Shown here piece after piece: positions 1 to 7,631 of a stretch of 35,931 bases of DNA (the stretch's first letter is position 1; the number at the start of each line of letters is the position of its first letter). The stretch lies in contig JAKISM010000006.1 in NCBI GenBank assembly GCA_021648585.1, positions 1-35,931 of the forward strand, given 5' to 3'. Source of the stretch: Devosiaceae bacterium. GTDB taxonomy: Bacteria; Pseudomonadota; Alphaproteobacteria; Rhizobiales; Devosiaceae. The notes below the pieces were generated by a model. It made no database searches and was not told the DNA's origin. It saw only the letters and a program-made list of their open reading frames with translations. Made by a program: the position numbers and the translations under genes.

Positions 1-1
1 A

Positions 2-709
2 AAGGTCGAGCAAGTTGTAAAATTAGTGCGCTCAAAAGGCGTTGGGGTTTATTTTGTTACGCAAAACCCAGTTGATATTCCTGATGAAGTTTTGGCGCAA
101 TTAGGCAATCGGGTGCAACATGCTTTACGTGCTTATACGCCAAAAGAGGCAAAAGCTGTTAGAGTTGCCGCTGAAACTTTTAGGCCAAACCCTGCTTTTG
201 ATACAGAAGAAGTGATTAAGCAGCTTGGTGTTGGCGAGGCGTTAGTTTCAACTCTTGAAAAGAAAGGCGTGCCCTCGATTGTTGGGCAAACCATGATGCG
301 TCCTCCCTCTTCTCGGCTTGGGCCAATTACTAAAAGCGAGCGTCAAAAAATTATTAATGCAAGCCCAGTTGCTAATCTTTATGAGAAAAGAATTGATAGA
401 ATTTCAGCTTTTGAAACTCTTGAAAAGCGAGTAGAAAAACGCCGCCTTGAAGAAGAAAGACAAAGAGAGCGGGAAGATTTTGAGCGTGAGGAATATGGCC
501 GTATGCGCCGCCCCCGAACTGGCTATAATGATGATTATCGTGATGACAGACCAACAAAAAGTTCAAGAAAACGCAAAGGCTCAAGAAGGCGCTCATCTCG
601 TCAAAGCACCACTGAGACGGCAATGAAGACGCTTGTTCGAACTGTTGCTAGAAATTTGGGGAATAGGTTGGTGCGTGGGATTTTGGGCAGCTTAAAGCGT
701 GGATTATAA
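2..709 (+). CDS. DUF853 / HerA-like (YjgR-type) ATPase, 3' part
   Basis: This is the C-terminal part of a gene that begins left of the window; the frame is open from base 2 with no start needed. The visible 235 residues open with KVEQVVKLVRSKGVGVYFVTQ and continue through NPVDIPDEVLAQLGNRVQHA, the conserved end of the DUF853/YjgR family of HerA/FtsK-like P-loop ATPases. The segment around 'TQNP' is the sensor-like stretch at the end of the ATPase core. After about residue 130 comes a highly charged, Arg/Glu-rich helical stretch and a basic Ser/Arg-rich linker. The final 25 residues (TLVRTVARNLGNRLVRGILG) are a conserved amphipathic tail of the family. Walker motifs would lie outside the window. 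Cellular function is poorly known; a DNA-translocation or helicase role is inferred from HerA. It overlaps or abuts the next gene, depending on that gene's start. Confidence 0.9.
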   Translation, partial: KVEQVVKLVRSKGVGVYFVTQNPVDIPDEVLAQLGNRVQHALRAYTPKEAKAVRVAAETFRPNPAFDTEEVIKQLGVGEALVSTLEKKGVPSIVGQTMMRPPSSRLGPITKSERQKIINASPVANLYEKRIDRISAFETLEKRVEKRRLEEERQREREDFEREEYGRMRRPRTGYNDDYRDDRPTKSSRKRKGSRRRSSRQSTTETAMKTLVRTVARNLGNRLVRGILGSLKRGL

Positions 710-710
710 T

Positions 711-1256
711 ATGGACATCAAGAAGAAACACTCGATTGCAATCTTTGCCTCTGATAAGGGTAAGGGCGATCCTGAAAGAAGCTCTATCATGGCAGAGGTT
801 GGGTCTTTTTTAGCTGATAAAGATGTAAAGACCTTATGCTTTGCGCAAGATGATAGTCTTTGTGTGCCACTAATTACTGCTATTAATAATGCTGGTGGCG
901 ATATCACTATTTTTTGTGAAGAGGGTTTTGTTATTCCATCTGCTCTTTCAGATATAAAAACTGAACTGCTTAGCAAAAATGAGAAACAGAAAAATCAGCA
1001 AATAAATGAAGCATCGGATGCATTTATTGCACTTCCGGGATCTTTATTATCGGCAAAATCATTATTTGAAATTTGGGTTGCAACGGATAGGAAAAAACCA
1101 GTTGCCATGCTCAATAAAAACCGTGCCTTTGAATTTATGCGTGGATTTAATGTTGATATAGTTAGTCATAAAGTTAAAAAAATTGATCAACATATTATAG
1201 TTTCTGATAATATTGAAGATCTATGGCATCGGTTAAATAAAGCTCTAAGTGAATAA
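711..1256 (+). CDS. Degenerate LOG-family (lysine decarboxylase-like) Rossmann protein
   Basis: A predicted cytoplasmic protein of 181 residues. Hydrophobic strands alternate with helices in a Rossmann-like order, starting with IAIFASDKGKGD. The C-terminal half reads DAFIALPGSLLSAKSLFEIW, then KKPVAMLN and EFMRGF. This has the layout of LOG/YvdD-type nucleotide-binding proteins, whose signature is PGGxGTxxE. Here the glycine-rich site is changed to PGSLLSAKSLFE, so the cytokinin-activating phosphoribohydrolase activity of LOG enzymes cannot be assumed. GTG at 699 would add four residues and overlap the upstream gene; ATG at 711, just after that gene's stop, is chosen. A ligand-sensing SLOG-type domain is an alternative reading. 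The fold-level call is moderately sure and the function is unknown. Confidence 0.6.
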   Translation: MDIKKKHSIAIFASDKGKGDPERSSIMAEVGSFLADKDVKTLCFAQDDSLCVPLITAINNAGGDITIFCEEGFVIPSALSDIKTELLSKNEKQKNQQINEASDAFIALPGSLLSAKSLFEIWVATDRKKPVAMLNKNRAFEFMRGFNVDIVSHKVKKIDQHIIVSDNIEDLWHRLNKALSE

Positions 1257-1342
1257 TTTTAATCTTTCCTGTATTGCTATTGCACAAATACCCATCTCAC
1301 AATAGGCTATAGAATTATAAATACTAATGGAGGAAAACAATT

Positions 1343-1384
1343 ATGAAATTACTTAAAACACCTATGAAACTACTTAAAACACTT
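1343..1384 (+). repeat. 21-bp tandem duplication at the start of the TAXI gene
   Basis: Bases 1343-1363 and 1364-1384 are identical at 19 of 21 positions and encode MKLLKTP and MKLLKTL. The duplication is in frame, lengthens the positively charged n-region of the signal peptide, and creates two alternative ATG starts. The Shine-Dalgarno sequence at 1329-1333 is at a good distance only from the first. Confidence 0.85.
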
Positions 1385-2317
1385 GGACTTGCTGGTTTAG
1401 CAATTATTTTTGCATTTTCTGCCCAAGCAGAAACTAGGATAACCTATAAATCCGCTAAAGCTGGCTCATCCTATTATCAAATGGCAGTGCAAATTGCTGA
1501 AGCAATGAAAAAAGGATCAGATAGCGAAATAATTGTTACTGTTGAAGAAAGTCAGGGCTCTGTACAAAATGTTACGGAAGCCGCTGTTCGTTCAGGCAAT
1601 TATGTATTTACCACTCCTCCAGTATTAGTAGGCCTTGCACAAGGCGGAAAGGCGATGTTTGAGGGCAAAGAAAACCCTAAATTTAATGATATTAGAGCGC
1701 TATTTCCTATTCCCTCATTAACCATGCATTTTGTTGTTAGTGAGAAAAGCCGCATAAAAGAATTTGCAGATCTTGAAGGTAAAACAATTTTATTAGGTAC
1801 TGGATCATTTGGTGCAAGAGAAGGCGCTAAATATATTGAATTATTTGGTCTTAAGGACAAAGTTACTTTAGCCAATGTAGAATTATCTAATGCAGTTTCT
1901 GCGTTAAAAAATGGTCAGATTGATGGATTTGTTACCGCAGGATCTTTCCCTGCGCCAAATGTTATTGAGGCAGCAGCTGGCACTGGTGTAAATGTCCTTT
2001 CATTAAGTGAAGAACAAATACAGCAAACAAAACGTACTAAATTAATAATTCCTGCTGGCACTTATGCCAAGCAAGATGAGGATATTGTTACGACATCTTT
2101 ACCAGTTGTAGCCTATACAACTTTACAAATGGACGAGGACACCGCCTATCAATTAACCAAAACCTATTGGTCTCAAATTGCAGATATGGGTAATGATGCA
2201 GCTTGGTGGAACGGTGTTAATGAGGGCTTGATGGCAAATATTAACGGCAAAATTCATCCCGGAGCAATGAGATATTATGAGGAAATAGGTTTCAGCCTAA
2301 CTCCAGATCAAAAATAA
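1343..2317 (+). CDS. TAXI-family TRAP transporter solute-binding protein
   Basis: Periplasmic substrate-binding subunit of a TRAP transporter. The first 29 residues form a Sec signal peptide (basic start, hydrophobic core, cleavage after AQA). The mature part starts ETRITYKSAKAGSSYYQMAV, which fits the TAXI family opening (glycine/serine motif followed by a helix). The central GKTILLGTGSFGAREGAKY is the family's hinge and ligand-contact region, and the C-terminal WNGVNEGLMANINGKIHPGA and YYEEIG also fit. TAXI proteins bind small organic acids such as glutamate or related compounds; the ligand here cannot be told. GGAGG at 1329-1333 is a strong ribosome site for ATG 1343. The signal peptide start is an internal 21-bp duplication, so ATG 1364 is a second possible start. 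The permease gene follows after a hairpin. Confidence 0.93.
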   Translation: MKLLKTPMKLLKTLGLAGLAIIFAFSAQAETRITYKSAKAGSSYYQMAVQIAEAMKKGSDSEIIVTVEESQGSVQNVTEAAVRSGNYVFTTPPVLVGLAQGGKAMFEGKENPKFNDIRALFPIPSLTMHFVVSEKSRIKEFADLEGKTILLGTGSFGAREGAKYIELFGLKDKVTLANVELSNAVSALKNGQIDGFVTAGSFPAPNVIEAAAGTGVNVLSLSEEQIQQTKRTKLIIPAGTYAKQDEDIVTTSLPVVAYTTLQMDEDTAYQLTKTYWSQIADMGNDAAWWNGVNEGLMANINGKIHPGAMRYYEEIGFSLTPDQK

Positions 2318-2335
2318 GATTGAACGATTATAAAT

Positions 2336-2364
2336 AAAAGCCAAGAAGTTATTTCTTGGCTTTT
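2336..2364 (+). terminator. Hairpin terminator/attenuator after the TAXI binding-protein gene
   Basis: A perfect 12-bp stem (AAAAGCCAAGAA at 2336-2347, TTCTTGGCTTTT at 2353-2364) with a 5-nt loop, ending in a T run. It lies 19 bp after the binding-protein stop and before the permease gene on the same strand. It could stop most transcripts or protect the 3' end of the upstream message, giving more binding protein than permease, a common pattern in binding-protein transporters (inference). Confidence 0.8.
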
Positions 2365-2399
2365 ATATCCTCTGGCTTTTATATCTTTTGGCTTTTCAT
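2357..2399 (+). repeat. 16-bp tandem repeat, nearly three copies
   Basis: TGGCTTTTATATC occurs exactly at 2357-2369 and 2373-2385, and as TGGCTTTTCAT at 2389-2399, giving a strict 16-bp period. The first copy is part of the right arm of the hairpin, so the array may have arisen by slippage from it. It occupies the leader of the permease gene. Confidence 0.8.
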
Positions 2400-2415
2400 T
2401 TTATAGGGCTTAACA

Positions 2416-4185
2416 ATGCAAAATCGCTATTCCGCTTTTTGGATATTTCTTGGCGCCCTTACAATTTCCTTCCATTTATGGCTAATATTTTCAGGCCTAA
2501 TCCCAAACCTTGTCAGCCGCCCCCTACATATGGCACTAGCTCTGCCATGGGCATTGGTTTATTTAGCAAAAAGTGGCTTTGCACGCATAAGTGGTGCTAT
2601 TTTAGCAATGGTTGGCATATTCTCTAGCTCATGGATTGCCCTCAACCAATCTATGTTAGCAAATCAATATGGATATATTAATGACAATTTCCAAATATTC
2701 ATTGCCATAAGCCTATTAGTAGTAGTGCTTGAAATGGCAAGACGCGCTATTGGCTGGCCATTACCCCTCGTTGCAATATTAGCGCTATTTTATGGCTTGT
2801 TTGGGCAATATATTCCTGGTGAATTTGGCTATGCTGGAATTCCTTTAAAAAGTTTCTTAGGCACTCTAACCATTGCTGAGGGGGGTATTTGGGGTAAACT
2901 TACAGGTATTTCTGTCAGTATTGTTGCAATTTTTGTTATTTTTGGAGCAGTACTAAATGCTGGTGAGGCAGGGCAAGGATTTATGAATATAGCAGCGGCG
3001 GCGGCTGGGCGCCTCAAGGGAGGCGCTGCAAAAGTTTCAGTAATTTCATCAGCTCTTTTTGGGTCAATTTCTGGTTCAGCTTCTGCCAATGTAGCATCAA
3101 CTGGCGCTATAACTCTACCTGCTATGAGAAAATTAGGTTACCCACGCTCGCTTGCTGGAGCGGTTGAGGCTGTTGCCTCATCGGGCGGGCAAATTATGCC
3201 TCCTTTAATGGGAGCGGGTGCTTTTATTATGGTTGAGCTAACTGGAGTGCCCTATACGGGGATAATGGCGGCGGCTCTTTTGCCTGCAATTTTATTTTTT
3301 GTTGCTGTTTGGGTTGGCATAAATGCCTTTTCTCTTCGCTATAATCTTTTGGGGCTAGAAGCAAAGGATCAGCCAGCTGTGAGGACTGTAATAATCACTT
3401 CAGCATTTTTTCTAGTGCCATTTTCTGTTTTATTATGGGGAATGTTTATTGGCAAATATACTCCTCAATATGCAGCATGTTTGGCAATAATCGTTGGGGC
3501 AATATTATTATTATTTAATGACAAATTAAAAATAGATAGAAAACAATTTCTAAATAGGCTTGCGAAAGTTTGCATAAATGCAGGCAAGCAAATTTCTATG
3601 ATTGCATCAATAATTATTTGCGCTTCAATAATCATTGGAGTTTTGGGAATTACAGGGCTTGGAGTAAAAATAACTTCGGTTATTATATCAGGCTCTGGTG
3701 GGTTGTTGTGGCCAGCTCTATTATTAACGGCTCTAGCATGTTTAATTTTAGGCATGGAAGTGCCAACAACTGCTGCTTATGTAATTTCTGTTTCAGTTGC
3801 AGGGCCAGCACTTATTGGTCTTGGTGTTGAACCGTTACAAGCGCATTTATTTATTTTCTGGTTTGCTCTTTTAAGCACCATAACCCCACCAGTTTGTGGC
3901 GCTGTTTTTATCGCTGCTGGCATGGTAGAAGAAAATTGGTTAAAGGTTGCAGGTTCTGCAATGGCGTTAGGCGTAGGGCTTTACCTAATACCTTTAGGAA
4001 TGATTGCTAACCCCTATCTAATAAAATTAGCAGATTATCCAATATTGGCGCTGTTTTCAGCACTTAAAGTTGGTGTAGGTTTAACGCTTATATCTTATGC
4101 AATCATAGCGCCAAAATCTATTTTATTGCGCTTGGTGTTATTAATATCAGGATTAGTAATAATGTTTTTTACGCTTGGTCTTTAA
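2416..4185 (+). CDS. Fused TRAP transporter permease (DctQ-DctM, TAXI type)
   Basis: Integral inner-membrane permease of 589 residues that works with the TAXI binding protein upstream in sodium- or proton-coupled solute uptake. The first ~130 residues hold about four membrane helices, equivalent to the small DctQ subunit. The rest is the large DctM subunit with about 12 helices. The block SGSASANVASTGAITLPAMR at about residues 220-240, followed by SSGGQIMPP, is the hallmark of DctM helical hairpins that bind substrate and sodium. A second matching hairpin lies near GMEVPTTAAYVISVSVAGPA and TITPPVCGAVFIAAG, giving the pseudo-twofold repeat of the family. The start at 2416 follows a modest AGGG. 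It is probably co-regulated with the binding protein, though a hairpin lies between them. Substrate unknown. Confidence 0.92.
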   Translation: MQNRYSAFWIFLGALTISFHLWLIFSGLIPNLVSRPLHMALALPWALVYLAKSGFARISGAILAMVGIFSSSWIALNQSMLANQYGYINDNFQIFIAISLLVVVLEMARRAIGWPLPLVAILALFYGLFGQYIPGEFGYAGIPLKSFLGTLTIAEGGIWGKLTGISVSIVAIFVIFGAVLNAGEAGQGFMNIAAAAAGRLKGGAAKVSVISSALFGSISGSASANVASTGAITLPAMRKLGYPRSLAGAVEAVASSGGQIMPPLMGAGAFIMVELTGVPYTGIMAAALLPAILFFVAVWVGINAFSLRYNLLGLEAKDQPAVRTVIITSAFFLVPFSVLLWGMFIGKYTPQYAACLAIIVGAILLLFNDKLKIDRKQFLNRLAKVCINAGKQISMIASIIICASIIIGVLGITGLGVKITSVIISGSGGLLWPALLLTALACLILGMEVPTTAAYVISVSVAGPALIGLGVEPLQAHLFIFWFALLSTITPPVCGAVFIAAGMVEENWLKVAGSAMALGVGLYLIPLGMIANPYLIKLADYPILALFSALKVGVGLTLISYAIIAPKSILLRLVLLISGLVIMFFTLGL

Positions 4186-4256
4186 ATTTTAATAAATTTG
4201 CTAAAATAAAAACTCAAACTATAAGAAATATATTCAAAACATCAAATGCGACGCTT

Positions 4257-4331
4257 TGGCTGGGGCGGCAGGATTCGAACCTGCGAATGCTGATACCAAA
4301 AACCAGTGCCTTACCACTTGGCGACGCCCCA
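4257..4331 (-). tRNA. tRNA-Gln (anticodon TTG)
   Basis: On the minus strand the gene reads from TGGGGCG at 4331 to an encoded CCA at 4257. The seven-base acceptor arms TGGGGCG/CGCCCCA pair fully. The T arm is GCAGG-TTCGAAT-CCTGC. The anticodon arm is CTGGT-TTTTGGT-ATCAG (one G-T pair) with TTG at positions 34-36, decoding CAA and by wobble CAG. The discriminator base is G. The gene stands alone between the TRAP permease (opposite strand) and bioY. Confidence 0.96.
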
Positions 4332-4432
4332 AAGCGAGTTGGTTGGTACTATGTTTTTTGCCATAGAGCAACCGTTCAATTTAATTGTTTTCAAATTTTT
4401 TTCAAAAAAACTAAAATTCACATTTATTAGAG

Positions 4433-4472
4433 AAAAAAGGTCAATTAAAATGTACTTCTTAATTGACCTTTT
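4433..4472 (-). terminator. Rho-independent terminator of bioY
   Basis: A perfect 14-bp stem (4435-4448 and 4459-4472, core GGTCAATTAA/TTAATTGACC) with a 10-nt loop lies 9 bp past the bioY stop. On the minus strand the stem ends in a T run of six, so it reads as a classic terminator. The AAAA/TTTT ends make it nearly usable on both strands. Confidence 0.85.
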
Positions 4473-4481
4473 ATGATTATT

Positions 4482-5099
4482 TTATGATTTAATAGATTTC
4501 AACAATTTCCAACCACCATAAATAGACATAGCGGCTAGTGCCATTTTCAAAATATCCCAAAGGATAAATGGCTCAATCGCAATAGCATAGGCCGAACTGA
4601 CAAGATTTGCTTGATCGAGCCAAGTAACAGAGCCAGCCAAAGCCATTAGCCAAGCAAAACCAAAAGCGAAAATTACAATGTCAGCAGCAATCATAACTGC
4701 GAATAAAGTAAAGAAATTCTTTGATGCGCCCATATCTGCCATTTTACCGATAATAAAAGCCGCTGGCAAAAATCCTAGTAAAAAACCACCAGTTGGCCCC
4801 ATTAAATAAGCAAAACCACCCCCTAGAGCAAATACTGGCAAGCCCATTGCGCCTTGCATTAAATAAAGCGCAACTGTTGCAACGCCAATGCGCCAGCCAA
4901 AGGCCGCAGCAATTATTGCAACAGCCATTGTTTGGAAGGTAGCTACAACTGGAATAAGCGGAATATTGATTTTTGCTGAAGCCGTAAGTAACAAAGTTCC
5001 TAATAGTACAATAAACAGGGTAGATATTGATTGCGCTAATTTACTTTTGGGCTGCAAATTGCCCAAAATTGTATTTTGGGTAGCATAAAGATTGAGCAT
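4482..5099 (-). CDS. bioY: BioY biotin transporter substrate-binding subunit
   Basis: Membrane protein of 205 residues with about six helices, the S component that captures biotin for an ECF-type or stand-alone importer. Family marks are INIPLIPVVATFQTMAVAII near residue 45 (the P-x-P-V-x-x-T-x-Q-T motif), GAMGLPVFALGGG near 85, and GPTGGFLLGFLPAAFIIG near 100. The C-terminal EPFILWDILKMALAA is the conserved last helix. No energising bioM/bioN genes are adjacent, which is common for BioY. In rhizobia bioY is often controlled by BioR; I do not see a BioR-like TTATCTATAA site, but a different palindrome sits just upstream at 5117-5143. It is divergent from the metallo-hydrolase gene and has its own terminator. 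Confidence 0.93.
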   Translation of the reverse strand: MLNLYATQNTILGNLQPKSKLAQSISTLFIVLLGTLLLTASAKINIPLIPVVATFQTMAVAIIAAAFGWRIGVATVALYLMQGAMGLPVFALGGGFAYLMGPTGGFLLGFLPAAFIIGKMADMGASKNFFTLFAVMIAADIVIFAFGFAWLMALAGSVTWLDQANLVSSAYAIAIEPFILWDILKMALAAMSIYGGWKLLKSIKS

Positions 5100-5116
5100 T
5101 TTAATAAAGTCCCTTA

Positions 5117-5143
5117 TTAAGAGTTAAACTTAATCACTCTTAA
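5117..5143. promoter_or_regulatory. Inverted repeat in the bioY / MBL-hydrolase divergent promoter region
   Basis: TTAAGAGT at 5117-5124 and ACTCTTAA at 5136-5143 form a perfect 8-bp inverted repeat with an 11-bp spacer, about two helical turns centre to centre. It begins 17 bp upstream of the bioY start in the 66-bp divergent intergenic region. It has the size and position of a repressor operator but matches no site I can name. Confidence 0.4.
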
Positions 5144-5165
5144 CAAAATAAATGTATAAATAGCA

Positions 5166-6086
5166 ATGGTTACAAGCTCAAGTTCACTAAAATTTAATAA
5201 GGATTTTGATCCAAATACTGGAATAGTAGTAAAAGTTGCTCCCAATATTGTAAGAGTAACTGCGCCAAATGCCTCTGCTTTCACTTTTACAGGTACTAAT
5301 AGCTATATTTTGGGTGCAGACAATTTAGTCCTCATTGATCCCGGCCCCGATGATTCTAATCATTTACTAGCGCTTTTAGAGGCAATAGATGGGCGAAAAC
5401 TTAGCGCGATTTTACTAACCCATACTCATATAGATCATTCTCGCCTTGCACTTAAGCTTGCTAAACAAACTGGCGCACCTATTTATTTTGGTGGAAAGCA
5501 TAGATTGTCACGCAAAAAGCGATTATTTGAAATTAATCACTTAAAAAATGCGTGTGATTGGGATTTAGTACCCGATAAAATCTTATATGATGGTGAAAAG
5601 CTTAGATTTGGCGATTTTGAGATTAAAGCAATAGCAACACCTGGTCATTGCGCTAATCATTTCTCGTTTGCATTAATAGATAGTCCGTATGTTTTTACAG
5701 GCGATCATATTATGGGCTGGAACTCTACTCTTATAGCCACACCTGATGGCTCATTAGGCGATTATTTTGCCTCTTTAGATAAAATTATCACAAGTGATTG
5801 GCAAACATATTTACCTGCACATGGTGGTGAAATAAAAGAGGGGGGACTTCATGCAAAAGCTCTTAAAACCCATAGGAAAAAGCGCAATAGTCAAATTTTG
5901 CAAGCGCTAAAAAATAAATATCTAACTATAAATGAGCTAGTTAATATTATTTATCCTCAACATAAGGGGCGCACTCGTTTTGCAGCTCGTCTTACCTTAA
6001 AAGCACATTTAGAATATTTACTGGATAAAGGTGAAATTGTCTCAAGTCTTTCACTAAAGGGCTGGAAATATGATAGTAATTTTTAG
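5166..6086 (+). CDS. MBL-fold metallo-hydrolase (LACTB2-like, with C-terminal winged-helix)
   Basis: Predicted cytoplasmic zinc hydrolase of 306 residues. The metal motif is H86-T-H88-I-D90-H91, followed by H161 (ATPGHCANH), D180 (FTGDHIMGW) and the His of PAHGGEI near residue 218. The stretch TGDHIMGWNSTLIATPDGSL with DYFASL is characteristic of the LACTB2/YqgX-like subgroup. The last ~70 residues (QILQALKNKYLTINELVNII and following) form the winged-helix domain found in this subgroup. Substrate unknown; thioester or phosphodiester (RNA) cleavage is known in relatives. No clear Shine-Dalgarno precedes the start; the frame does not extend usefully further. It converges with the DUF1499 gene. 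Confidence 0.88.
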   Translation: MVTSSSSLKFNKDFDPNTGIVVKVAPNIVRVTAPNASAFTFTGTNSYILGADNLVLIDPGPDDSNHLLALLEAIDGRKLSAILLTHTHIDHSRLALKLAKQTGAPIYFGGKHRLSRKKRLFEINHLKNACDWDLVPDKILYDGEKLRFGDFEIKAIATPGHCANHFSFALIDSPYVFTGDHIMGWNSTLIATPDGSLGDYFASLDKIITSDWQTYLPAHGGEIKEGGLHAKALKTHRKKRNSQILQALKNKYLTINELVNIIYPQHKGRTRFAARLTLKAHLEYLLDKGEIVSSLSLKGWKYDSNF

Positions 6087-6096
6087 CAAATAGCTA

Positions 6097-6888
6097 TTAA
6101 TGTGGGTCAGAAATAGCAGAAGAAGGTTGTTCTAGCTCTAAATTATCTCTTATATATTTAGTTATAGCATTATCCATATCTAATAGAAATCTTTCAATTC
6201 GCTTGCCATTGCTCCCTAAATCACTATCAGCGATTAATGAGGCTGAGCGCATTTTTATTGTTGATCCTTGCGCATTTTCTTCTATTTGAACGGCTACTTC
6301 ATCACGCCAACCAAACAATGTCGTAATAATAGCATTTATTTGGCCAGCATTATTTTCTGTAATTGGCCTTTCGCCAATTATTTCCCAGCCATTTTGTATT
6401 ATTTGGCCTTTTACTAAATCATAGGAAATTTCTGCACTAAGGGGATAATAACGAACCACCATATTAGGAAAAGCTCTGATTAATTCTTGTTGGTTTGCTT
6501 GCTCTACATTTGTTATGCTTGCAAGAGGTGAAAGCAATTCAATTTGTGTTTCAGGGTCTGTTGAAACATCACGAGCAATAGGGTATTTTTGAAATTGCAC
6601 TAGGGAAAATAATAAAGGGGCAACGCATAGGCCTCCTAATATTAAACCAGTTATCCCTCGCCCCCAGCCCTTATCACCACTGAACCACAGGATAATAAAA
6701 GATATAAGGGCAAAAATAATTGCTAAAGAAGCAGTTGCTAGCCCTAAAAAGACAATTAAATGAAATGTTTCAGAATCAATAGATCCTGAGCGGTGCATAA
6801 ATACAGAGAAAGCTAAAACAGGAAATGCAATAGAGCCTAATCGGCGTGACCAGCTGGCTAATTTTGATGTTTTAAGGACAATTCGCAT
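6097..6888 (-). CDS. DUF1499 membrane protein
   Basis: A protein of 263 residues with three predicted membrane helices in the first ~100 residues, then a soluble domain. The soluble part fits the DUF1499 layout: DVSTDPETQIELLSPLAS near residue 108, a GWEIIGE stretch, FGWRDEVAVQIEENAQGSTI, and RSASLIADSDLGSNGKRIER near residue 215. Function is not known for the family. It starts 13 bp after the pdxH stop on the same strand, so the two are probably co-transcribed. Confidence 0.85.
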   Translation of the reverse strand: MRIVLKTSKLASWSRRLGSIAFPVLAFSVFMHRSGSIDSETFHLIVFLGLATASLAIIFALISFIILWFSGDKGWGRGITGLILGGLCVAPLLFSLVQFQKYPIARDVSTDPETQIELLSPLASITNVEQANQQELIRAFPNMVVRYYPLSAEISYDLVKGQIIQNGWEIIGERPITENNAGQINAIITTLFGWRDEVAVQIEENAQGSTIKMRSASLIADSDLGSNGKRIERFLLDMDNAITKYIRDNLELEQPSSAISDPH

Positions 6889-6901
6889 TATAGAAGGCTC
6901 T

Positions 6902-7534
6902 TTATGGGTTCAATCTAGTAGTTTTCCAAACAGCATTAGCATTTTCTCGCTTAAATAAAACCCTATCATGCAGACGATATTTCCCGTCTTTCCAAAATTC
7001 CATTTCAAGCGGAATAATTCTATACCCTGACCAATTTTTTGGTCTTGGCACAAATTCATCGGGATATTGTTTTTCAAACCCCTTAGTGCGTTTTAATAAT
7101 ACTTCTCTACTTGCTAATGGGCGAGATTGCTTTGAGGCATGAGCGCCAATGCGTGAACCTTTGGGGCGAGTAGCAAAATAAGCGTTTGCCTCTTTATCAC
7201 TCACTTGTTCAACAAATCCTCTTATCCTGACTTGGCGCCGTAATGCCTTCCAATAAAATAGAGCTGCCGCATTTGGATTATCTTTTAATTGCTGCCCCTT
7301 AGTGCTTTCAAGGTTCATATAGACCACAAAGCCACGCTCATCACGACCATTCATAAGTAAAATGCGAGCATCTGGCATTCCGCTCCTATCAACAGTTGCA
7401 AAAGTTAGTGCATTTGGATAATCTGTTTCAGCTTCTTGCGCCTGTTGATACCATTCTTCAAACAGATCAAAGGGTGAAACAAAACTATCATTTTCATCAT
7501 CAAACAAAATATCGCTAAGGTTTTGCTTACTCAT
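6902..7534 (-). CDS. pdxH: Pyridoxamine 5'-phosphate oxidase
   Basis: FMN-dependent enzyme that oxidises pyridoxine or pyridoxamine 5'-phosphate to pyridoxal 5'-phosphate, the last step of vitamin B6 synthesis and salvage. The 210-residue product has the family blocks ARILLMNGRDERGFVVYMN, GQQLKDNPNAAALFYWKALR (with RQVRIRG), SRIGAHASKQSRPLASR, PKNWSGYRIIPLEMEFW and the hallmark C-terminus WKTTRLNP. The frame extends to a TTG at 7567, but ATG 7534 gives the standard length and has an AAGG upstream, so it is chosen. First gene of a pdxH-DUF1499 pair, divergent from the J-domain gene. Confidence 0.96.
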   Translation of the reverse strand: MSKQNLSDILFDDENDSFVSPFDLFEEWYQQAQEAETDYPNALTFATVDRSGMPDARILLMNGRDERGFVVYMNLESTKGQQLKDNPNAAALFYWKALRRQVRIRGFVEQVSDKEANAYFATRPKGSRIGAHASKQSRPLASREVLLKRTKGFEKQYPDEFVPRPKNWSGYRIIPLEMEFWKDGKYRLHDRVLFKRENANAVWKTTRLNP

Positions 7535-7631
7535 ATTTATTTTAACCTTTTCATTTACCCTAGACAATTATAATTCCAATAGCCATATATGCGTTTAGAA
7601 TATAAAAATAGCAACTTTTTGGAAAGAAAAT

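Noticed and set aside
2388..2627. 79-residue plus-strand open frame over the start of the TRAP permease
   Set aside because: It is an out-of-frame shadow of the permease, which has clear family motifs.
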